From positions 1-64,000 of the forward strand of contig PUQB01000304.1 in the NCBI GenBank assembly GCA_003024785.1: a DNA stretch of 64,000 nt, in the 5' to 3' direction. This DNA comes from Selaginella tamariscina (Eukaryota > Streptophyta > Lycopodiopsida > Selaginellales > Selaginellaceae). The translations under genes were made by a program, and so were the position numbers. Positions 35,330 through 46,087 of the stretch are shown here, one piece after another. Position 1 is the stretch's first letter; each line of letters starts with the position of its first letter. Under the pieces are notes generated by a model. The model saw only the letters and a list, made by a program, of their open reading frames with translations. It had not been told where the DNA came from and searched no databases.

Positions 35330-37130
35330 AAATAAATACCTAGTTGGTGCTTGTATGTGCATACGAAAGTGACGGGGACAACGATTTTGAGCGTGACAAG
35401 GTGGAACTAGCGAAGTTCGAGGACAACAATTTTGAGGTTGACGAGGTTTACATCGCATCGTAGATGTGTATAATGCATACAAAAGAGACTAGTTATTATC
35501 TTGTTTTCCACTTATCTTATGTTGAAATGTAATATAAGTACGGTAATCCATTATCCAAACCGTATGTAACGCTTTGCATGTTCAAGGCACTGTGCATATA
35601 AAAAATTTGGAAGCTTTTAAATAAGAATTTAAATATTAAATTAGTTTGACATTCTGTAAGTTTTTTAAACACATATTTTTAAATAAAAATCGATTGAGTG
35701 CTTATAAATTGTATTTATAAAAATATAAAATTAAAAGATCCTGTAAATTTTTATTATTCATTTATATATACTGGTTTTAAATACTATGTAATGTACAGAT
35801 TAGATATGATTTTTACATGTTGAATCTCCATTTATAATGTGTAAGAGCAAAAATTTATTACATTTTAAAGATTCAATTATTAAATATTGTTATATTTTAA
35901 CATGGGATACGTTCTGATGATAATCTTACTTTTAAACTGTTATTTTATAAAACTCATTAAAATCACTTTTAATTTTGAATATGGATTAAACTTCACTTTC
36001 CAATTGTACACGGTTGAAGTTTAACAGTTATTTCTAGAGCAGTAACCAAATATTGTTCTGGTATTAATAATAACTTCAGCTTCTAAATGTTTCAACATGA
36101 AACATTATACTTTATAAAATGTTTTAAAAATATCAAAACCTTATGATTTACATAGTTATTTCATGTTTCACTTGTTAGAATGTTCACACACATACACACA
36201 TTATTTATATATATATATATATATATAACATACCTTGTATTAACAAGGTTTATCCACAAATTGAAGTGTTTTATACAAAGTAGATTTAAGAATTGAGTGC
36301 AACAAAGCCCATGTGTAATCTAGCGACGAGTTCAAGTAAATTAGTTAAATTTTTTCTTTTTAATAATATACACTACCCTTAATCTAAACTATTAATAAAA
36401 TCTTTATAATACATTTAAATGTTGTTGTATATTGATGTATGTACATGTTACCTTTTATAGTGTAAATCACACCTCCTACGCTGTGTGACCTTTAAGCTTC
36501 CACGATCAACATGAAGATGGCCCATCGGATGATTTAAGTACGTAGGAATGTAGGTGAAATTTGGAGAGAGAAAGCAATCACATCTAGATAATGCAGGATT
36601 ATCCATTACAATAAATATGAATAAATAAGGCTGACCGTCGTAAATACAATCATTATATAAAAATAATAATACCAAATATTACTTTAATGACCACCACCTC
36701 ATCGAACTAAGCTTCTAAATGATGAATAATATACAAAATTATGGATTTTGTATTTTATATGGGTTTTATGCATAAAATCATATAACTATATATAAAACCA
36801 TATATATCTACATAGTGTGTAATTAATAAATAAAATTATATGATGAGTCCCATGGCACAAGAAATATGCAGAACTTGATATAGTTAGTATCCAAGTATAT
36901 TTTGGACGTACCGGTGAACGAGGAAAAAAGCCCAAGTCAACACAATACAATGGTTAACGATAACTTTTAAGTGAATAAGTTAGATAGAATTACTTTAGTA
37001 AATCTGAAAATTCTACTTAATCATGTAAGTTCTCAACTACCATAAGAATGACAACTCATCCAATTGAGCCACCTGAAACACTATGTATTATTCTAAGATA
37101 AATAAATTAAGCTTGGCAGTTATTTCATTT
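35330..37130. other. 1.8-kb AT-rich spacer, no genes seen
   Basis: Chance open frames only. An (AT)n run lies near 36205-36226. No transposon motif is recognised before the copia-like sequence starts at about 37140. Confidence 0.55.
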
Positions 37131-37139
37131 TCCTCTGGT

Positions 37140-39063
37140 TTACCTTGGTCACTACATTCCGAGCCTACACTACTCTCAATAGAAGGCTCACGTCTTATGC
37201 GTGCGAAGTAGTTGAGACCGAGTTGGGAGTACTGGGATCTTATGGATGGCTAATGCAGCCCGATGCTTAAAGAAGATTTTTGGTGGCAGTGGCTTAGTAA
37301 AGATATCAGCCACTTGATGTTCTGTTGGAATAAACTTGAGTCCCAACACTCCCTCAGTCACTTGCTCGCCAATAAAATGAAACTTATCTTGAATATGTTT
37401 TGTTTGAGCGTGAAACTTCGGGTTTTAAGATAATGCAATAGGCACTCTTGTTGTCGCAATGAATCAGTGCAGCTCCACTCTGCTTCAAGTATAGGCCTTC
37501 AAGTAACTCTCTCAGCCAAATAGCCTCTTGAGCAGCTAGAGTAAGTGCCACATACTCAGATTCCGTACTTGAAAGTGCTGTAACTTGTTGTCGCTTACTA
37601 ACCCACGTAAGAAACTCCACTTCCCATTGTGAAACAATAGCTTGAAGTGGAACTTTTGGTTTCTTGGTCACCTGTCGGAGATATACGCTATGAGTGGTTC
37701 AGGGAGAGTCACGACTCTTGATATGTATTTATTGTTACGATGGTATCTGACCATATTCATATATTAATTGTACACATTCATTGTTCATTTCGGTCCGCTT
37801 ATTCACGACATCATCAGCATAATCGGCATCTGTCTGTAAATATCTCAAAATCCGCTTCACAGCCAACCAATGGGACCAGCTTGGATTAGCCATGTACCTG
37901 GCAACGGCATATGCTATGTTTGGCCGAGTACAAATAACCAAGTAAATACAATCTGACGAAAAGGCATGTTCTCCATCCTTTGTCATTCCTCGTCAGTAAC
38001 TGGGGACATGTCCTATGTTAGATGAAAATTAGCCTAAGGATTCACCTATGTGAAACCAAATCGGCATAGTAGTTATTGGACATGACAAAGTCACAATGCT
38101 TGTCAACGTGCAACTATAATCCCTATAAAAGTTATGACTGCACCTAAATTTGTCACTCAAATTTAATAGTTAGCTTATGCTTTGTCTTAGCTAACAGGAA
38201 GCCTCATTTGAGAGAGAAAGATGCAATCATCAACATACAGAGCCAAGATCACCAAGGAATCACCAAACTGCTTGCATTTGTCTCCTGAAAGCCAAGAGAT
38301 GTCCAAGTAATGATCTATCTTCCCATGGCACACTCGTGGAGACTGTTTCAAGTCATATAAGGCTTTTTTAATAAGACCTGAATATAAACTTCTTCCTGTG
38401 GCTCACTGTTAAGGAAAGCTGTCTTAACATCCATGTGCTCTAGCAAGTCATACTTTGCTGCTAAGCCAAGAAGAAGTCGAATGGAAGCCATCTACACCAC
38501 GGGGAAAATGTTTCCATACAGTCAACTCCCTCGACTTGAGAGAAACCTCTTGCAACACCTTCCCACTTGTGCCAGTCTTCAAACAATTTTAGTAGAAACC
38601 ACATTGGCTCCATGTGGTAACATGTGACGTCTCATTCTTCTCATGAGACTTCATCTCATCAGCCACTGCAACTTCCCATTCTTTAGCTTGTGAAGATTTC
38701 CTTGCTTGGATCAATGTAGGAATCTTAGTTGCAGTGAACATTGAAGAGGGAGGTTTATAACTCTTTCTTGCTAAAAGCCTAGCACATTGATTACAAGCTA
38801 CTTCTGGTATGCCGCTCCTTTCTCAGTGTAACGAACCTCATGAGATGACCTTCTTGGTGTAGAAGGCTGAGTGGATGATGAAGGGGAAACCGTAGGTGCT
38901 ATGACTTCAGCTGCGACTTCCTCATCATTCACAGGTGGAAACACCACTAACAGATCTTGTAACATAGCTTGAACAGTCACTAACACTGTAGTTGTTGGTA
39001 CAACTCCCCCTGAAGTCAAAGCACCATTGGCAAAAAACCGTGAGGTATAGAGTCAAAGCCATC
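37140..39063 (-). pseudogene. Decayed Ty1/copia pol (RT and RNase H), 3' segment
   Basis: On the minus strand, reading down from 39019: a Pro/Ser-rich linker (QPSTPRRSSHE); RT with GFSQVEGVD, ETFSPVV, MDVKTAFLN, KKALYDLKQSPR and the catalytic YVDD (38226-38237, ALYVDDCIFL); VICTRPNIAYAV with AVKRILRYL (about 37840-37930); RNase H SSTESEYVALTLAAQEAIWL and DNKSAY (about 37440-37570). Stops and frameshifts are frequent. The other half of this copia sequence lies beyond the inserted chromovirus, from 44854. Confidence 0.85.
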
Positions 39064-39428
39064 TGTCACGACCTTGTGCAAAGGGCGAAATCTTTAGAAC
39101 AAGGGTGGAACCTTGAAAGGAGGAGATTGTATTCAAGAAAGAAATGAATACAAAATGAAACACAAAACCGAAGACTGGTGTTGAATGATTCTGAGAAACC
39201 TAGAACTGAAACCCTGTTTATATATCTGAGGTCCTGAGGATTGTATGGTCCACAACTGGTTGAAATCTGTAATCCACAACTGGTCTGGAATGTGGGTCCA
39301 CACTGGTCTGGAGCTGTTGATGGTGTAGTTCAACATCCAGGATCATACGGACCAGTTGGTTAACACAGTGTGTGTTAGCCAAAAGGTCTCGGGTTCAAAA
39401 GGCAAAAAAATGACTCATAATCCTTACA
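39064..39428 (-). repeat. 3' LTR of the chromovirus
   Basis: TG...CA ended. It contains TATATAAA (near 39224), the CTCAGAATCATTCAA block about 30 nt downstream of it, and direct repeats of CCACAACTGGTCTGGAATGT. It carries small deletions relative to the 5' LTR, one of which damages the tRNA-like B-box. Confidence 0.9.
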
Positions 39429-39442
39429 CTATCTCCCCCTTC
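39429..39442 (-). other. Polypurine tract (plus-strand primer site) of the chromovirus
   Basis: On the element strand GAAGGGGGAGATAG lies immediately before the 3' LTR, the canonical position for second-strand priming. Confidence 0.8.
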
Positions 39443-39464
39443 GATGACGAGCACTGCGCGTCAC

Positions 39465-40015
39465 TGGTCCAGGTTTTGCAAGATATCGTTGATGGAACTC
39501 GGCAACAAGATCAAGAGCATGAACAAGATGAACTCGGCAACAAGATCAGGAGCATGAACAAGATGAGCACCGCGCGTCATTGCAGGTTTTGCAGGATATT
39601 GTTGATGGAACTCGGCAACAAGATCAGGAGCATGAACAAGATGAGCAGCAGGTTCCCAAGTGCGTTCGCTAGGTGGATAACTGATCCAGTCCACGAAATA
39701 GTGAAGCTGACCACGAACAAGTTTGGTCCAGGTTTTGCAGGATATTGTTGATGGAACTCAGCAATAAGATCAGGAGCATGAACAAGATGAGCAGCAGGCT
39801 CCCAAGTGCGTTCGCTAGGTGGATAACCGATCCAGTCCACGAAATAGTGAAGCTGACCACAAACAAGTTTGGTCCAGGTTTTGAGGATATCGTTGATGGA
39901 ACTCGGCAACAAGATCAGGAGCATGAACAAGATGAGCAGCAGGCTCCCAAGTGCGTTCGCCAGGTGGATAACCGATCCAGTCCACGAAATAGTGAAGCTG
40001 ACCACGAACAAGTTT
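39465..40015 (-). repeat. 146-bp tandem repeats of chromodomain-coding sequence
   Basis: Three full units (39579-39724, 39725-39870, 39871-40015) and one partial rearranged unit (39465-39578). On the element strand each full unit encodes the same chromodomain core ([23 protein letters not shown], then [11 protein letters not shown]). The period is not a multiple of three, so only the first unit (39871-40015) continues the pol frame and the others lie in other frames. Confidence 0.9.
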
Positions 40016-43000
40016 GGAGTCAAGAATTGCAGCAACCTCGAACTCAGGTTCACCAGCAACTGTAACTGGAGGAGGTGGTGGAAGAAGTCGGCCAGGTTCA
40101 GAAGGAGCATGATAAGGCTCCAACAAAGAAACATGGAACACGGGATGGATCCGGATGGTTGGCGGAAGCTCGAGACGAAACGTCACATCAGAGAGTTTGT
40201 CGATGATGCGAAATGGCCCCAAGCGTTGATAGTCCAGCTTGTCACAGGGACGTGTGGTTGGCCAATGACGCCGGAGGAGCCACACTTGGTCACCAATTGT
40301 GAATGCTGGAGGAGAGGAACGGGAACGATTAGCAGCTTGTTGTTGCAAATCCCGAGCGTTGAAGATGATGCTGCACTTCCTCATGGACCTGTCGGAGATG
40401 CTCAACACGATCATCGGGCAGTGGTGAGGCCAGGAACCACGGGCAAGCTGTAGGACCAGCGAGGATGAACACCAGAGAACGCGAAAAATGGCGACACACC
40501 TATGGATGAGTGTGCCGTGTTGTTGTACGCGAACTCGGCAGCAGGAAGGAGATCGACCCAATCATCTTGCAGATGAGAAATGAAACACCGGAGATATTGT
40601 TCCAGAGTCTGAATTGTGCGCTCCGATTGTCCATCTGTTTCAGGATGATGTGCAGTAGACAGCTTCCCGGTGATACGTAGCCGATCTAGGAATCTCCGCC
40701 AGAATGCCGAAGTGAACTGGGGACCTCGATCAGTGACAAGTTCATCAGGAAGACCATGAAGGCGGAACACCTCCCGGTACACCAGATCTGCAGCATCAGG
40801 ACCCGAACATGTCTTGTTGCAGGGAACAAAGTGCGCCATCTTAGAGAACCGGTCAACAATGACTAGGACAGCATCAAACCCTCTAGAAGGTGGTAAATCC
40901 GTGAGGAAATCCATGGTGATGGATGACCATGGCCGCTGAGCAATAGGAAGAGGCTGTAGTAGTCCAACCGGTCGATGACGAGGAAGCTTTGTACGCTGGC
41001 ACGTGTCACAAGATCGCACAAATCTCTCAACATACACGCGAAGCCGAGGCCACCAGAACACCCATTGTACCAGCTCGATCGTCTTTCGAATGCCAAAATG
41101 TCCTGCAGCTGTGTTGTCATGGCAGTGTTGGACAGCTCGCAACCTCAGTTCTCCGTCCGGAACATAGATTTGGATGTGGTGGTACAGCAACCCATTATGA
41201 AGATGGAAAGCAGCATAATCTCGTAGTTGTGACCCTGAAGACAATGGCTGAACTCGTCGAACATGTGCAAGGACATCACGAGCAAACTCGTCTTGAGGGA
41301 GATTTTCTCGGATTAGATCCAAAAACGAAGTGTCAACTGGAGCAGAAGAACGGGAAAGCGCGTTCACCAACAACTGGTCGGAGCTCAGAATGACTTGTTC
41401 TTGTTGATTAAATCGGATTTCACCTGGTACTGGAGCTAGGTAACTGCGACGAGATAAGGCATCTGCTTTGCCATTTAGACGACCGGACGATGAATAATCT
41501 CGTATCGGAACCGGGACAAAGACTGTGCCCATCGCGCCTGACGTCGATTGAGAACTCGTGCTGTTGCCCAGTACTGGAGGTTCTTGTGATCACAATACAC
41601 CTTAACCACATGCGGGGAACCTTCAAGGAATCTGCCACTCCTCAAAGGCATCGACGATCGCCAGCAGCTCCTTGTTGTAACATCGTAGTTGATCTCAGGT
41701 GCAGTGAACTTGCGGGAATGGAAAGCAATGGGATGGAGAAGATGATCTGGACCTTCCTGGGACAACACTCCACCAATGGCGAAGTCAGAGGCATCAGCTT
41801 CCACGAAATATGGCTTCGCAGGGTCAGGATGGATAAGAACAGGTGCCGAGGTGAACGCCTTCTTTAGGAACTCGAACGCCTCCTCAGCCTCAGAGGACCA
41901 GACAAATGGAACATCCTTGCCAGTCAACTTCGTCAATGGCAACACAATCTTGGAGAAATCCCGAACGAAACGTCGATAGAAGTTCGCAAACCCGAGGAAA
42001 CATCGAACATCACGAACATTTGATGCTCTCCCACTCTAATACAGTCCGGACTTTTGCAGGATCCATGTGAACACCTTCAGCTGAAATGATGTACCCCAGA
42101 ACTCGACAGACTGCTGACTGAAAGAGCACTTCTCCAACTTGGCAAACAGGTGGTGCTTCCGGAGCCTCTCCAAGACTAACCGTACATGCCGTTCGTGTTC
42201 TTCTCGAGTCTTGGAAAATATCAGGATGTCGTCTAGGTACATGATGACAAACAAATCCAAGAAGTCCCAAAATATCGTTAGCCATGTGCTGGAACACAGC
42301 AGGTGCATTTGTCAGGCCGAACGGCATTACTACGTACTCGAAATGTCCGTAGCGTGTACGGAAAGCTGTTTTCCACTCGTCCCCTTCTCGAATTCGGATG
42401 AGATTGTACGCTCCTCTTAAATCGATCTTTGTGAAGTACCGGGCACCAGAAAGACGTTCGAGCATGTCGGAGACGAGCGGGAGAGGATACTTGTTTGGAA
42501 TGGTGACCTTATTCAGATCTCGTAGTCCACCACGAGCCGGAGACTTCCATCCTTCTTGGAAACAAAGAATACTGGAGCACCAGCCGGTGATCGCGAATGA
42601 CGGATAAATCCGGTGACAAGATTCTCCTCAATGTATTTCCTCAATGTCTCCAACTCTGTTGGTGAGAGACCGTAAATGGGACCGGAGGACGGCTGCTTAC
42701 CCTCAACGAGATCGATAGGACAGTCGTACTCACGGTGCGGTGGCAAGGCAGAAGCTTTCTTTTTGTCGAAGACGTCTGCGAAATCGGCATACTGCTTTGG
42801 TAAGGCAGGAGGAACAGAAACATCCTTAGCAGAGCAGGGATAGACTTTGATCGCGAACACGGATGCTGGGTCATGTCGGCTATCTTTCTTGAACTGCTTC
42901 AAGGTGATATGCGAGACTCGAAGTGGAGGAGGAACTGGAACAGGATCGGAATCAAAGAGTGTGGCTGGAGTTGAAACAGCTGGGAAACTGTTCATGAAAC

Positions 43001-44341
43001 GTTCTCTCCAACCAGGATCCACCAACTCGATCCACGGCAAACCAAGGATAATCGTAGAGTCTGGAATAGAAACAACACTGAAGGAGATGTTGCACACAGC
43101 ACCGCAAGCAACGACCTCAACGAACTCCGTGTCATTTATTACCGCTCCAGATTTGATATCTCGTCCATCAACGACCCGTACAGAACCAGGAGTCTTCAAA
43201 GGATGTAGACGGATCCCGTGCTGACAGCAAAATTCTTGTCGATGAAATTTGCGTTCGCTCCGCTATCCACCAAAGCTTTACCAGAGAACTCCACCTCTGG
43301 TGTCTTCAGCTGCACCGGAACATGGAACGGCTTGCACACCTTCGTGGATGGAATGGATCCAAGATGAGGAAGGGAAGATGTTATGAGTGAAGAGCCTTGA
43401 GGAACATGAGTTGTTCCACGGCAATCCAGCCGGACGGCTCCTATTCGGGCTGGATCTTCTCGTTTCCCGGCAGCACAGCAAGGGCCACTTCACGAGCTTG
43501 TTTTGGACGTCGATGACAATTCTCCAACTTGTGGTACGGGTCCCCACAGTACAAACAAAGCTTGTACTGAATCCGCTTCTGACGTTCGGTTGGCAAAAGC
43601 TTGCCTCGGCGTGATCGCCCTAATTCCATCGGGGATGGTTCTACTGAGGAAGATGATGAATCAGCAGATGAGGGAACAGGGACTGCAGAAATGGAAGAAG
43701 ACGGCACCAAGAAGAAAAAGGATGCCGACGTTCTTGTTTCCGCTCGATCAACCGGTTGTCACAACGAATTGCCAACTCGATCATGCTGGTGAGGGTTTCC
43801 GGAACCGCAAAATTCAGCAACATGTCTTTGACCTCGTCCTGCAACCCCGACCGGAAAACCTCCTTGAGAGCACGATCTCCCCATGTGACATCACAAGCAA
43901 GAAGTTGAAACTTCGATGCGTACTCTGCTACCGACATACCCCCTTGGTGAAGCTGACGGAGTTTGGTGATGGCAGCACTCTCACGATCCACGTCACTGAA
44001 CATCGCCGTGAACCGTTCCACAAACTCGTCAAAATTCCCAAGGATCGGATCATTGTTCTCCAGCAAGGCTGAGAACCATGAAAGAGCAGAACCAGAAAGC
44101 AGCGACCCGATCAATCCAACCTTAATGGGTTCTGTGTTAGCGCCTCGTGCATCACGATCCGCAGACGAACTTGATTGAGAAAACCTCGGAACTTCGATCG
44201 GGTACCATCGAACTTTTCGGGCATGCTGATCTTCGGCTCTGGAGAATTCGCACGCTGTCGGAGCTGATCATTCTCCAGGTGTAGTTGTTCGAGCTGCTGC
44301 TGGAGGGCAGCAACTTGCTCATGAAGAGCATGCTCGGACAT
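39815..44341 (-). CDS. Chromovirus gag-pol polyprotein
   Basis: Start ATG 44341 ([16 protein letters not shown], coiled-coil-like). Gag has [18 protein letters not shown], as in the Tf1/sushi group, and a CCHC knuckle [14 protein letters not shown] (about 43516-43557). Protease: [12 protein letters not shown] (about 43255). [36 protein letters not shown] and catalytic YLDD (42229-42240). RNase [14 protein letters not shown]. Integrase: HHCC finger ([14 protein letters not shown]...CDTCQR) and D-D-E core ([28 protein letters not shown]). It ends in the chromodomain [21 protein letters not shown] few frame shifts (near 42500, 41980, 41650, 41500 and 43210) separate otherwise long open stretches. 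The product would copy and insert the element; chromodomains direct integration to chromatin marks. Confidence 0.9.
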
Positions 44342-44463
44342 GATGAGTCGAAGAAGAAAAATCAAAAAGAAAAAAAAAAAAAAAAAAATCGAAAAGAAAA
44401 TTGAAAAGAGAGAAAGAAAGAAAATGGGATCGATGACAAGCGGAAACAGAAGCTTGTCACTAC

Positions 44464-44478
44464 CTCAGAATCATTCAA
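44464..44478 (-). promoter_or_regulatory. Candidate self-priming site (PBS) of the chromovirus
   Basis: Two bases after the 5' LTR end the element strand reads TTGAATGATTCTGAG. It is the exact reverse complement of CTCAGAATCATTCAA inside both LTRs (44612-44598 in the 5' LTR). A tRNA-type TGG start is absent. Confidence 0.7.
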
Positions 44479-44480
44479 AC

Positions 44481-44853
44481 TGTCACGACCTTGTGCAAAG
44501 GGCGAAACCTTTAGAACAAGGGTGGAACCTTGAAAGGAGGAGATTGTATTCAAGAAAGAAATGAATACAAAATGAAACACAAGGCCGAAGACTGGTGTTG
44601 AATGATTCTGAGAAACCTGGAACTGGAACCCTGTTTATATATCTGAGGTCCTGAGGATTGTATGGTCCACAACTGGTCTGGAATGTGTGATCCACAACTG
44701 GTCTGGAATGTGTGGTCCACACTGGTCTGGAGCTGTTGATGGTGTAGTTCAGCATCCAGGATCATACGAAGTTGGTTAACACATGTGTGTGTTAGTCAAA
44801 AGGTCTCAGGTTCAAGTCCTGTGAAAGGCAAAAAATGACTTATAATCCTTACA
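44481..44853 (-). repeat. 5' LTR of the chromovirus
   Basis: TG...CA ended LTR. On the element strand TATATAAA (about 44641-44634) is followed 29-30 nt later by CTCAGAATCATTCAA (44612-44598), the expected transcription start. In the distal part (44766-44830) lies a tRNA-like module in reverse orientation. Confidence 0.9.
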
Positions 44854-46070
44854 CCATTCATCATCTTCATCCATTTGGGGATTCATCACTTGCTTATCTC
44901 GTTCCTGATTACTAACACCAGAAACTTTGCTTTACTCATTATATCTAATGAACACACGTTGTATCTAGCTTTTTTCTTAGCTCTGATACCACCTCATTGG
45001 AAACTACAACTTGCAATCTAGATGAAATAACTCTTGTAATTATAACAATATGACCATGTTTCATGTGCTTGATCTCAACACATTGGAAAACTACAACTTG
45101 CAATCTAGATGAAATATTCATCCTCCTCCTCATCATCATTTTATCAATGACGACTTTTAAATTTATCAAAATTTCTCTGAGCAATTGAAATTAGTCTTAG
45201 TTTGGTAACATTCCTCTGACGTTATCTCTTCACCTCATAATCACAAGACTGATGACCAACTTTCTTACTTACCAATGAACCAATGCCACAACAGAGATTT
45301 AAATCCTCAGGCTTCTCAAATTTATCCCTTGCATCACTATTACCTGAAGCTGGCTAGGACTTGAGTGAACACTTTTGGTACCAAGTTGTTCCTGTACATT
45401 TCTCTTTTGAAATATCTAGTTATCATTGTAATTCCTGAATCACGAGAATTAATTGTCATTGTCTTATCAAACTATGCCAATTCTGTACATAATTCTTCAT
45501 GAAAAATCTCTTGCTTCCTCAACAAGTGCATATAAGATTTCAATGTAAAATCCCACAACCTTTAAAAAGCACAACCAAGAACTCACCTTCTTCAACCTCA
45601 ACTTTGAAATTCACTAGTCAAATTTCAGCAACTTTATGCTTTAAAAGGGTGATAAAATGCTCAACACTTTCATCATTTCTACTCCATCGTATAAAACTCC
45701 CTCTTCTTCAGTATAATATCTACATCTTATTTAGCATATGCCCCCATGATAGAGCAAATAGCCCAATTTTCTACAACAGTTTTCTCCACATCCATGTGCA
45801 CATAGTAAAGCCTAAACCACCACCTAGTGCAGCCACTGTTTATGAATTCAAATCTTGCCACTCATTGTATGCATCTTTGTCTCCGATATTTAGACAAGGA
45901 AGTTTTCTCGATACACCATCAACACATTCTCTTAGTCCATCCTTGAATAATATGTAAATATGTACTCATTTTTTAGAACTAATGAAGTCCTCAAGCTTAT
46001 ATTATTTTTTATAAACAATGACTAACAAAAAAGAAAAGACTACACAAAGTTAATTAACTTGTTCATAAAG
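44854..46070 (-). pseudogene. Decayed Ty1/copia gag and leader sequence
   Basis: The minus strand at 45180-45960 reads in pieces as a copia gag: FEFINSG, DVDIILKKREFYTM and a broken knuckle region (FEKPEDL...GHQSCDYEVK). Frameshifts are dense. At 44980-44991 there is a perfect initiator-tRNA-Met primer site. I do not see the copia integrase, which may have been lost. A 35-nt phrase (CATTGGAAACTACAACTTGC...) occurs twice at 44995 and 45078. Confidence 0.6.
44980..44991 (-). promoter_or_regulatory. tRNA-iMet primer-binding site (copia type)
   Basis: On the minus strand TGGTATCAGAGC is the full 12-nt complement of the 3' end of plant initiator tRNA-Met including CCA. This is the usual primer site of Ty1/copia elements. 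Confidence 0.75.
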
Positions 46071-46087
46071 TACTTGAGTTGGTCACC

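Larger units (their letters stand above)
39064..44853 (-). mobile_element. Chromovirus LTR retrotransposon (Ty3/gypsy, Tf1/sushi-like), 5.8 kb
   Basis: Complete element on the minus strand. The 5' LTR is 44853-44481 (373 bp) and the 3' LTR 39428-39064 (365 bp). Both start TGTAAGGATT and end CGTGACA, with roughly 93-95% identity by eye. A polypurine tract GAAGGGGGAGATAG (39442-39429) touches the 3' LTR. Flanks CCATC (39059-39063) and CCATT (44854-44858) are a 5-bp target duplication with one substitution. Inside are gag, protease, RT, RNase H, integrase and chromodomain. It sits inside an older copia sequence. There is no tRNA-type TGG primer-binding site after the 5' LTR; instead a 15-nt match to the LTR itself is found. 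Confidence 0.93.

Noticed and set aside
39356..40453. Plus-strand frames across the chromodomain repeats ([10 protein letters not shown] repeats)
   Set aside because: They are antisense readings of the tandem chromodomain units, and the minus strand carries the recognisable domain.
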